A stretch of DNA of 46,261 nucleotides from positions 1 to 46,261 of the forward strand of contig JAFZZW010000086.1 of NCBI GenBank assembly GCA_017615615.1, read 5' to 3'. Under the pieces are notes generated by a model that did not search any database, was not told where the DNA came from, and was given only the letters and a program-made list of their open reading frames with translations. The DNA is from Bacteroidales bacterium (GTDB lineage: Bacteria > Bacteroidota > Bacteroidia > Bacteroidales > UBA932). Positions 27,064-33,782 of the stretch are shown piece by piece. The position numbers and the translations under genes were made by a program. Every line of letters begins with the position of its first letter. Position 1 is the stretch's first letter.

Positions 27064-27870
27064 ATGAAGAACGAATTTTTCTGCCTGCTGGCTCTTTCCG
27101 CGCTTCTGGCCGGCTGTTCAGGCCTTGCCGACCCCGACGCACCCGGCGCCGGGAAAACTCGGCTGACAGTTTCCCTCGGGGGCACCAGGACAGTCCTGGG
27201 GCCCCTGGAGGAGGGCCGCCGCCAGCTTTACTGGGCCGACGGCGACCAGGTTGCCGTCAACGGCTCCGTATCCGACGCCCTTTCCGGCGTCCCGGCGTCC
27301 AGCGTGAGTGCGACTTTCACCTTCGGCAGTTCCCTGGAGGCGCCTTACGATGCCGTCTATCCCGCTTCCATCGTGGGAGACGGCCCGTTTGTCACCCTTC
27401 CGCTTTATGCCGGGGACGGCGTGATGCCTTTGGGCGGCCGCAGTATGGATTCCAGTCTGTTGTTGTGCCCGCTGATGTCCTGCGTAAGGATATCCCTGCT
27501 TCAGGACCAGGCCGACACGGACCGGATAAGGTATGTCGAGGTTTCCAGCGCGACTACCCGCATGAGCGGCAAGTTCGGCATCGATTACGACGCTGCGTCG
27601 CTCACGCCGTACGACAATCCTTCCGGTGACGACCTCAAGGTCCGCGTCGTCGGCTCCTGGGACCTGTCGGCAGACACTCCGGTGGATATTTTCGTTCCGG
27701 TACCGGCTGGATCATATCAGTTTACGGTCAAGGTCGTGGACGTCAAGGGCCACTTCATGAAGGTAACGACTTCCGCCCCCAAGACAATGGAAAAGGGCAT
27801 CATTAAGGCATTCCCTGCGGTGACTTTCATTCCGACCGGCACCGAATTCGAGGTCGTAATCACGTCCTAG
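27064..27870 (+). CDS. Short fimbrillin-like lipoprotein (268 aa)
   Basis: It is a surface or periplasmic lipoprotein consisting only of the fimbrillin-like module. The lipobox LLAGC gives an acylated Cys near residue 18, followed by SGLADPDAPG. The module shows LYWADGDQVAVNG and SDALSGVPASS, as in the 5939, 21238 and 24495 products. It ends at VTFIPTGTEF, the point where the module joins the next domain in those proteins, so this is either a stand-alone anchor/fimbrial subunit or a remnant of a longer gene. ATG 27064 is chosen over an in-frame GTG at 26953, because the signal peptide starts here and the upstream part overlaps micro-protein 2. It is the last gene of the operon unless the transporter 32 bp downstream is co-transcribed. 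Confidence 0.75.
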   Translation: MKNEFFCLLALSALLAGCSGLADPDAPGAGKTRLTVSLGGTRTVLGPLEEGRRQLYWADGDQVAVNGSVSDALSGVPASSVSATFTFGSSLEAPYDAVYPASIVGDGPFVTLPLYAGDGVMPLGGRSMDSSLLLCPLMSCVRISLLQDQADTDRIRYVEVSSATTRMSGKFGIDYDAASLTPYDNPSGDDLKVRVVGSWDLSADTPVDIFVPVPAGSYQFTVKVVDVKGHFMKVTTSAPKTMEKGIIKAFPAVTFIPTGTEFEVVITS

Positions 27871-27891
27871 GACCGGGCAACTTTTTTTAAT

Positions 27892-27899
27892 TGTTTTTG
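27892..27899 (+). promoter_or_regulatory. Possible -7 element of the transporter gene
   Basis: TGTTTTTG is one base from TAnnTTTG and ends 3 bp before the ATG at 27903. No clear -33 TTTG is found 19-21 bp upstream, so this is weak; read-through from the operon is an alternative. Confidence 0.3.
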
Positions 27900-27902
27900 C
27901 AA

Positions 27903-29288
27903 ATGGGATTAAAGAATTTTTTCTACGGTAACCCGATGCCCGCCGCACAGGTGCCGGCTGAAAAAGTAGACAAGTCTTACAAGCGCCTGCGCATGCAGAC
28001 CTTCCTGGCGGCCACTTTCGGCTACGCCCTGTATTACGTCTGCCGCCTGTCGGTGGGCGTTATGAAGCAGCCTATCATCGATGCGGGCCTTCTTAACGCA
28101 ACCCAGCTGGGTACCATCGGCGCCTGCCTCTATTGGGCGTATGCCGTCGGCAAGTTCATCAACGGTTTCCTTGCGGACAGCGTCAACATCAAGCGCTTCA
28201 TGGCCACCGGCCTCGTGCTTTCCGTGACGATGAACTTCATCATGGGCATCCTCGGAGTAAGCGCCATGGAGGGCAATATCGCCAATACCACGCTGTTTGT
28301 CGTATTCGCCGTATGCTGGGCGATCAACGGCTGGGCGCAGTCTATGGGCGCGCCGTCGTGCGTTATTGCGCTTACGCGCTGGTTCCCTCTGCGTATAAGG
28401 GGCACCTTCTACGGTTTCTGGAGTTCGTCGCACAATATCGGCGAAGGCCTCTCTTTCGTGTTCGTGAGCGCCATCGTGGCGGCTCTCGGCTGGAGGTGGG
28501 GCTTCTTCGGGGCCGCCCTGGCAGGCATGATCGGCGTGCTGCTAATAGTTTTCTTCTTCCATGCGAGCACCGAGAGCAAAGGCCTTCCCCCGATCGAGAC
28601 TCTGGCGGGGGAGATCCCTTCCGAGCCCGTTCCCGCATCGGAGAAACGTGCCGAGGTGCGGCGTCTTCAGGCTGCGGTCATACGCAATCCCGGCGTGTGG
28701 ATCCTCGCCGCTTCCAGCGCCTTCATGTATATGAGCCGGTATGCAATCAACGAGTGGGGAATCATCTTCCTGCAGGAGGTCCGGGGGTACAGCCTCACCG
28801 AGGCGGGGGCCATAGTGGGTATCAATCCCATCTTCGGCCTCATCGGCACCGTGTTCTCCGGATGGTTCTCCGACGCCGTGTTCAAGGGGGACCGCAAGTA
28901 TCCTGCCTTCGTAGCAGGTATCCTTGAGGCAATCGCTCTGTGCCTGTTCCTGTTCGGCGGCCCTCAGAAGTGGGTGTCAATCGTGTCCATGGTGCTGTTC
29001 GGCATAGCCATCGGCGTGCTTATAAGCTTCCTCGGCGGCCTCATGGCGGTCGACCTCGTGCCCCGCAAGGCTACCGGCGCCGCCCTCGGTATCGTCGGAA
29101 TGGCGTCCTACGCCGCCGCCGGTCTGCAGAACATAGTCACCGGCGTGCTGCTTGACGGCCAGATGGTGGAGGTCAACGGCGTCATGGTGCACGACTACAA
29201 GTACGTCAGTATCTTCTGGCTCGGCGCAGCGATAATCTCCTTCCTCCTTCCGATTCTCAACTGGAAACGGAAGAAGCAGGAGATTTAA
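27903..29288 (+). CDS. Organophosphate:phosphate antiporter-family MFS transporter, GlpT/UhpT-like (461 aa)
   Basis: It is an inner-membrane carrier expected to exchange a phosphorylated solute, such as glycerol 3-phosphate or a hexose phosphate, for inorganic phosphate. About twelve hydrophobic segments are visible. The N-terminal signature KSYKRLRMQTFLAATFGYAL, then YYVCRLSVGVMKQPI, is characteristic of this family, including the Arg of the first transmembrane helix involved in phosphate binding in GlpT. RWGFFGAALAGM and SRYAINEWG also fit. The length matches the family. ATG 27903 is preferred to the in-frame TTG at 27891. It lies 32 bp after the fimbrillin-like lipoprotein on the same strand. 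Its position at the end of an operon with four phosphoesterases suggests import of a phosphorylated product; a general role unrelated to the operon is also possible. Confidence 0.85.
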   Translation: MGLKNFFYGNPMPAAQVPAEKVDKSYKRLRMQTFLAATFGYALYYVCRLSVGVMKQPIIDAGLLNATQLGTIGACLYWAYAVGKFINGFLADSVNIKRFMATGLVLSVTMNFIMGILGVSAMEGNIANTTLFVVFAVCWAINGWAQSMGAPSCVIALTRWFPLRIRGTFYGFWSSSHNIGEGLSFVFVSAIVAALGWRWGFFGAALAGMIGVLLIVFFFHASTESKGLPPIETLAGEIPSEPVPASEKRAEVRRLQAAVIRNPGVWILAASSAFMYMSRYAINEWGIIFLQEVRGYSLTEAGAIVGINPIFGLIGTVFSGWFSDAVFKGDRKYPAFVAGILEAIALCLFLFGGPQKWVSIVSMVLFGIAIGVLISFLGGLMAVDLVPRKATGAALGIVGMASYAAAGLQNIVTGVLLDGQMVEVNGVMVHDYKYVSIFWLGAAIISFLLPILNWKRKKQEI

Positions 29289-29297
29289 AAGAGGGGC

Positions 29298-30194
29298 TTA
29301 TCTGAGGCTCTTCAGGATGAACAGGCCGTCCTGGCCCTGGACGATGAAGCGGCCGTTGTAGCGGCTGATGTCCTCCAGTTCGCCGGCGGTGCAGCGGGAG
29401 AGGTCCACCGCCTCCATGCTCTTGGCCGCAAGGTCCCAGACGTAAAGAATGGACGGCGTCTCATATTTGGCTACGCCCGTGGGCATATAGAGTTTGCCTT
29501 TGTAAACATACAGGCCCTGTCCGATGGGATTGAAACTGAACCCGGAGGCGTCCTCGATGAGATAATTCTCCAGGGCGTCTTCGGGTTTGAGTACTACGAA
29601 GCTCCCTTCTTCCAGCGCTGGCAGGCGGAACTTTATGATGCGGTGCCTGTTGGCGGGATTGGTGTTGTCGATGGTGTTGCCGTAGCCGTAGAGCATGCGG
29701 TTGGGCCTGTCGATAACCCACTGGAGGGCATAGCCGAAATCGCCGTTCCTGTCGTCATACAGAATGGTCTGTACAAGGGAGGACGACTGCATGTCGGGGG
29801 CGATGCGCTCTACGAAAAGAACGTCTTTCATGCCCTTGTAGGGCTTCCTGTGGCACTGGCTGATGTATGCCAGGGGGAAGGGGTCCTTGCGGTCGTATTT
29901 CTCGCATCCGAAGGAAAGGACGTTGGAATGGTTGACCTCGTCGTAAGAGGCCAGGTGGAACTGGGATACTTTCCTGTAATTCCGGCCCGAAAGCCTGTAA
30001 ATGGTGGCCACGCCCTTGTCCTGGAGGCTTACGAGATAATTCCCGAATACGTCCATTCCCTGGTACGAGTGCCCCTTCTGCTTGTGGCACTCTCCCTCAA
30101 GCTGCCCAAGGTAGTCTGCCTTCTGGGCGCTGAGCGTCAACGGCGAAAGCATGGCGAGGGCTGCCGCCAGGAAGGGGAGGAGAACTCTCTTCAT
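29298..30194 (-). CDS. Secreted protein of unknown function, possible beta-propeller (298 aa)
   Basis: I do not recognise a named family. A signal peptide covers about residues 1-23 (cleavage near LSAQ). The rest is beta-rich with recurring blade-like segments (GNYLVSLQDKGVATIYRL, GKLYMPTGVAKYE, YNGRFIVQGQDGLFIL), which suggests a small beta-propeller or WD/Kelch-like fold. Three or so Cys residues (in GECHKQ, FGCEKYD, SQCHRKP) are followed by basic or polar residues. It is encoded 15 bp downstream of the acetylesterase-EEP fusion on the same strand and probably shares its promoter. Its 3' end faces the transporter gene with only 9 bp between the stops. A periplasmic role linked to the esterase fusion is inferred only from the operon. 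Confidence 0.7.
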   Translation of the reverse strand: MKRVLLPFLAAALAMLSPLTLSAQKADYLGQLEGECHKQKGHSYQGMDVFGNYLVSLQDKGVATIYRLSGRNYRKVSQFHLASYDEVNHSNVLSFGCEKYDRKDPFPLAYISQCHRKPYKGMKDVLFVERIAPDMQSSSLVQTILYDDRNGDFGYALQWVIDRPNRMLYGYGNTIDNTNPANRHRIIKFRLPALEEGSFVVLKPEDALENYLIEDASGFSFNPIGQGLYVYKGKLYMPTGVAKYETPSILYVWDLAAKSMEAVDLSRCTAGELEDISRYNGRFIVQGQDGLFILKSLR

Positions 30195-30209
30195 ATTGAT
30201 ATTCGATAA

Positions 30210-32435
30210 TTAGAACAGCAGGTCCGAGTACACCGGATAATGGTCGGAGATGAAAGGCCTGGATGCGTATGAATCGGTAACCACCTTGAAGCGGCGGCTG
30301 GACTTGAATCCGCTGAAGTAAATATAGTCTATCATTCCCAGATGGTCCATGTCGTACTTGCCGAAGCCGTTGAAGGAACCTCTGGGGTCGGCGTCGGCGG
30401 AATTGAACCGGGCGCTCTTCATCAGGGTGTTGATATCCTTGAGGCAGCTGTCTTCGGGGAAGACGTTGAAGTCGCCTACGAGCACCATCGGAAGGCCGTC
30501 GGGATTCATCTTCTGGATGTTGTTGTATATGACGGCGAGGCCCTCCCTGCGGGCGACTTTGCCCTTGTGGTCCAGATGGGTGTTGACAAAAAAGAACCTG
30601 CGGCCGGATGCCTTCTGCTCCATCAGCGCCCAGGTGGCGGTGCGCTTGTGGGCGGCGTCCCAGCCGATGCTCGGTTCGTCGGGGGTCTCGGAGAGCCAGT
30701 AGGTGCCCCATTCGACGAGGTCGAGGCGCTTGGTGTCGTAGTAGACGGACATCTGTTCGCCTTTCTGGACGCCGTCGTCGCGCCCCACACCGACCATCTT
30801 GTAGTCGGGGCAGGTCTCGAGTATGTAGTCCACCTGGTTCTGGTAGGCCTCCTGTACGCCGAAGATGTCGGGGTGGATGTCCAGGATCATTGCGGGAGTG
30901 GCATCGCGCCGGATGTCCCAGGCGTTGTCCTCGTCCTTGGCCTTGCAGTTGCGGATGTTGTAGGACATTACCCTGAGGCTCTTGCCGTTGAAGCGTTCGT
31001 TCTCCCAGTCGTCGCTGCGGAACGGACCGGCGGGAATGCCCCAGTTGTTGCAGAGGTTGCCCTCGGACCAGTTGCGGAAGCAGTAGCGTACGGCCACTGG
31101 TGCCGGCACGTCGGGGCTGTTGACTATGACTGTCCTGGCGTCTTTGACGCGTCCGACGGCGGGGTGGAAGATCATGTCGGAGCCTGCCAGCTCGAAGCCG
31201 GTGATGTCCTGTCCCACGGGGGAAATGCCGCTGTCGTTGATCTTCATGGTAACTATGGCGTTGCCCTCCTCGAACTTGGAACTCTCGTAAGTGGGGGCTA
31301 TGGGGTTGATGCCCTTGAAGCCGTAGTCGTTGACCAGAGCGAGGTACGCGAGCCGGTCGCCTACATCCTTCTTCTTGCGGGGATGGATGCATCCGGGTTC
31401 GCCGCCGTCCAGGGTAGTGGCCATGCCGCTGTGGGGAATGAGCGCCAAAGCTTTCTCCTGGGCCTCGCAGAGGTAGCCGGAGGTATAGCTGTCCTTGTCG
31501 TTGTAGCTGTAGGGAGCAATCTGCACGTAATAGAACGGGGCGTCGGGATTGTCGAACAGCCTGCGCATCATATCGACATATTCCTTCTGCAGCCTTACGT
31601 ATTGCTCGGCGCGGCCGCGGTTGGCCTCGCCCTGGTACCAGAGCATGCCCTTGAACGTAAAGGGAATAAGAGGGTTGACCTGGCCGTTGAAAAGGGTGCA
31701 TGGCGTCTGGTGCTGCTTCTTGGGCAGCTCTGTGCCGTCCAGGAAGGAAAGGTCGAACTCACCGGGAAACTTGGAGCTGATGGTCTCTCTGTCGATCCAG
31801 GTTTCGATGGTGGAACCGCCCCATTCGGTGATGAGGATTCCGATGGGGACGCCGAGGACCTCCTGCATCTTGAGCGCGAACCAATAGGCGGTGGCGCTGG
31901 TGGAGGCCACGGCCTCGGGCGTGTGCTCCTTCCATGTGCATTTGCAATCGCTTGCGGGAGTGAGGGATGCGGTGTGCTTGACGGTGCACATCCTGATGGG
32001 CCTGGATGGATTGGCGGAGATTACGGCGTCGGCGGCGCCTTCGACCGGCTGGCCGCGGAAGCCACGCATCGGCATCTGCATGTTGGACTGCCCGGAGCAG
32101 AACCAGACCTCGCCGACAAGGACGTTCTTAAGGGTAATCTTTTCGCCGTCCGAGATGACGACTGTATATGGTCCGCCGGCAGCGGGGGTCTGGATACGGG
32201 CCGACCATTTGCCGTCGGCGTCCGGCGTGGCGACCGTTTTGCGGTTGGTCCACGAAGGGCGTATGGTGACCTTCTTGCCGGAGTCGGTCCAGCCCCAGAC
32301 AGCCGCCTGGGTGTTCTGCTGGAATACCATGTTGTCGCTGAATACGGATGGGAGCGTTACCTTGGAATATGCGGTGGCGCTCGCAAGGCCAATCAGAATG
32401 GCCACAAGAACAGAAAAACGAATAATCTTTGCCAT
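30210..32435 (-). CDS. Sialate O-acetylesterase-like SGNH hydrolase fused to an EEP-family phosphatase/phosphodiesterase (741 aa)
   Basis: It is a secreted two-domain hydrolase. A signal peptide covers about residues 1-24. Residues about 25-480 match the sialate O-acetylesterase family: the early segment LPSVFSDNMVFQQ, then GEVWFCSGQSNMQ with nucleophile Ser117, and MLWYQGEAN. Residues about 485-741 match the endonuclease/exonuclease/phosphatase fold: MSYNIRN (from 490), GVQEAY, NTHLDH, GDFNV, IDYIYFSG and SDHYPV, covering metal ligands and catalytic His residues. Bacteroidetes EEP proteins are usually separate, so the fusion joins deacetylation to phosphoester cleavage. ATG 32435 follows a -7 box by 3 bp; the in-frame TTG-like start at 32450 overlaps the promoter. 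The downstream gene is 15 bp away. The substrate is unknown; an acetylated and phosphorylated glycan would suit both domains. Confidence 0.85.
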   Translation of the reverse strand: MAKIIRFSVLVAILIGLASATAYSKVTLPSVFSDNMVFQQNTQAAVWGWTDSGKKVTIRPSWTNRKTVATPDADGKWSARIQTPAAGGPYTVVISDGEKITLKNVLVGEVWFCSGQSNMQMPMRGFRGQPVEGAADAVISANPSRPIRMCTVKHTASLTPASDCKCTWKEHTPEAVASTSATAYWFALKMQEVLGVPIGILITEWGGSTIETWIDRETISSKFPGEFDLSFLDGTELPKKQHQTPCTLFNGQVNPLIPFTFKGMLWYQGEANRGRAEQYVRLQKEYVDMMRRLFDNPDAPFYYVQIAPYSYNDKDSYTSGYLCEAQEKALALIPHSGMATTLDGGEPGCIHPRKKKDVGDRLAYLALVNDYGFKGINPIAPTYESSKFEEGNAIVTMKINDSGISPVGQDITGFELAGSDMIFHPAVGRVKDARTVIVNSPDVPAPVAVRYCFRNWSEGNLCNNWGIPAGPFRSDDWENERFNGKSLRVMSYNIRNCKAKDEDNAWDIRRDATPAMILDIHPDIFGVQEAYQNQVDYILETCPDYKMVGVGRDDGVQKGEQMSVYYDTKRLDLVEWGTYWLSETPDEPSIGWDAAHKRTATWALMEQKASGRRFFFVNTHLDHKGKVARREGLAVIYNNIQKMNPDGLPMVLVGDFNVFPEDSCLKDINTLMKSARFNSADADPRGSFNGFGKYDMDHLGMIDYIYFSGFKSSRRFKVVTDSYASRPFISDHYPVYSDLLF

Positions 32436-32438
32436 GCT

Positions 32439-32446
32439 CAAATATA
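32439..32446 (-). promoter_or_regulatory. -7 element for the acetylesterase-EEP gene
   Basis: On the minus strand the sequence is TATATTTG, an exact TAnnTTTG. Only AGC separates it from the ATG at 32435, so the transcript would be practically leaderless. No clear -33 TTTG is seen at the usual distance. Confidence 0.5.
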
Positions 32447-32482
32447 GCAATCTTTAATGTATTTCCCACCATAATTTTTTCG

Positions 32483-32490
32483 TATTTTTG
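32483..32490 (+). promoter_or_regulatory. -7 element for the membrane-anchored unknown gene
   Basis: TATTTTTG ends 4 bp before the ATG at 32495. It diverges from the minus-strand box at 32439-32446 within a 59-bp intergenic region. The -33 element is unclear. Confidence 0.5.
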
Positions 32491-32494
32491 TCCT

Positions 32495-33772
32495 ATGAAA
32501 AAAGGAAACAACAACTCCCGGGCTCTCTGGAAAGAGTTCCTGACTGGCGTCTTGGCTACGGCGATAGGTGTCGGACTGTCGTTTGCCGTGAACAATATGG
32601 TGGAAAACCACAAGAAGGACCAGGCCCGCCGGCACACGGCCATGATGGCCATATACGACATCGATGAGATTGCACGTCAGATAAGGGAGGCCCGGCACAG
32701 GGAGGAACAGTCTTACAAGGTCGCTACATATATGCATACGCACCGGGATGAGCTCGATTCGCTGTCCATAGACTCGCTGCGTGTGGCACTGACGTATCTG
32801 GCGGAAGACAAGTCCGAGTCTTTCGACTGGGCCGACGATTCCAAGGAGAAGGCCTTCAACAGCAGCATGGATGCATGGCAGAACCTCCAGAACACCCAGT
32901 TCTACGACAATGTGCTGTCCTGCTACCGCCTCAGGAGCGAACTGCTGAGGATGATGGAATATGAGATCATTTTCAAGCGTCCGGTATCCGACTCCGATCT
33001 CAACCAGTTCTACATGCAGCTGGACGACTCCGGACTTGACTATAGCGGAGGCCTTAACCAGAAAGCGCTCGTACGCCTTCTGCGCCAGGTGCTCCAGCAG
33101 CCTTTGACCACCAGGTATTTCCGGACGTTCTTCCTTCGCAATGCCGTCCTGAGCGACTGTGCGGACAAGCTGGTGAGCCTGAATCAGGAAAACAAGGTGT
33201 TGATGGACATTACGGACAAGGATATCGAGGATTATATCCGCACCAACGTGAGCAAAACCCGTCCTGCGACCGCCAAAAAGCTGCTCGGGGAGTGGGAATG
33301 CAACCAGGACGAGGACCGCACGGAGCTTTTCCTGTTCAAGCCGGACAACACGGTATCGCTTACGAGCCACGCGCCGTTCAGCGTCAGCTTCTATCTCGCC
33401 GAGGAGGATATGACCATTCTGCTCAACTGTCCCATTTCATACAGGATCGAGGGCGGCTGGGAGCTGGTGCGGGATTCGCTCAGAATGAAATTCAATCCGG
33501 AAACCTGCGAACTGCTCTCCCTCGACGTAGACATCAACAGCATGCCCAAATCGGCCGTCGACAGGGAAAGGGACAGCCTGGAAGTGAGAAAGCAGGAGCT
33601 GAAGGACTATGTCCTGTCGTTCATCAGGCAGTCCGACTGGGATATAAACAACAAGGTCTCCCTCGACCTTACCGGCAGGATACTGTTCCTTACCGCCGAG
33701 CGCTCCACTCTCTTGGGCGGAACAGAGACCGAACAGCAGCAGATGATAAAGAAATCAACCAAAAAATACTAA
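32495..33772 (+). CDS. Membrane-anchored protein of unknown function (425 aa)
   Basis: No family is recognised with confidence. One transmembrane segment is near residues 13-34 ([18 protein letters not shown]), followed by a charged, probably coiled-coil helical region (about 38-110) with many Arg, Lys and Glu. The remaining part is mixed alpha/beta; [20 protein letters not shown] followed by FKPDNTVSL looks like a lipocalin-type strand pair, and the end is rich in Lys and Gln. The N-terminal layout (basic residues, one membrane helix, then NN and a charged helix) resembles small Bacteroidetes membrane proteins of the DUF6090 type, but the similarity is weak. ATG 32495 is chosen because a -7 box lies between it and the in-frame upstream TTG at 32429. 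The aspS promoter overlaps its stop codon. Confidence 0.75.
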   Translation: MKKGNNNSRALWKEFLTGVLATAIGVGLSFAVNNMVENHKKDQARRHTAMMAIYDIDEIARQIREARHREEQSYKVATYMHTHRDELDSLSIDSLRVALTYLAEDKSESFDWADDSKEKAFNSSMDAWQNLQNTQFYDNVLSCYRLRSELLRMMEYEIIFKRPVSDSDLNQFYMQLDDSGLDYSGGLNQKALVRLLRQVLQQPLTTRYFRTFFLRNAVLSDCADKLVSLNQENKVLMDITDKDIEDYIRTNVSKTRPATAKKLLGEWECNQDEDRTELFLFKPDNTVSLTSHAPFSVSFYLAEEDMTILLNCPISYRIEGGWELVRDSLRMKFNPETCELLSLDVDINSMPKSAVDRERDSLEVRKQELKDYVLSFIRQSDWDINNKVSLDLTGRILFLTAERSTLLGGTETEQQQMIKKSTKKY

Positions 33773-33777
33773 CTTTG
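33770..33777 (+). promoter_or_regulatory. -7 element of aspS
   Basis: TAACTTTG matches TAnnTTTG, overlaps the TAA stop of the preceding gene (33770-33772) and ends 5 bp before the aspS ATG. The aspS start is secure from protein conservation, so a very short leader is implied. The -33 element is not evident. Confidence 0.5.
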
Positions 33778-33782
33778 TACTC

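Noticed and set aside
5939-27870. Fimbrillin-like domains as evidence for a classical fimbriae operon
   Set aside because: There is no usher-like or Mfa/Fim accessory gene set, and in three of four cases the module is fused to a phosphoesterase or beta-helix, so it is better read as an anchor module.
27864-27873. Palindrome GTCCTAGGAC at the end of the fimbrillin-like gene, followed by a T-run, as a terminator or operator
   Set aside because: As a hairpin it has only about three stable pairs with a minimal loop, and the palindrome includes coding bases; too weak to call.
30342-32447. A 701-codon open frame antisense to the acetylesterase-EEP gene
   Set aside because: Same codon-bias shadow; the minus-strand protein has all the catalytic motifs of two families.
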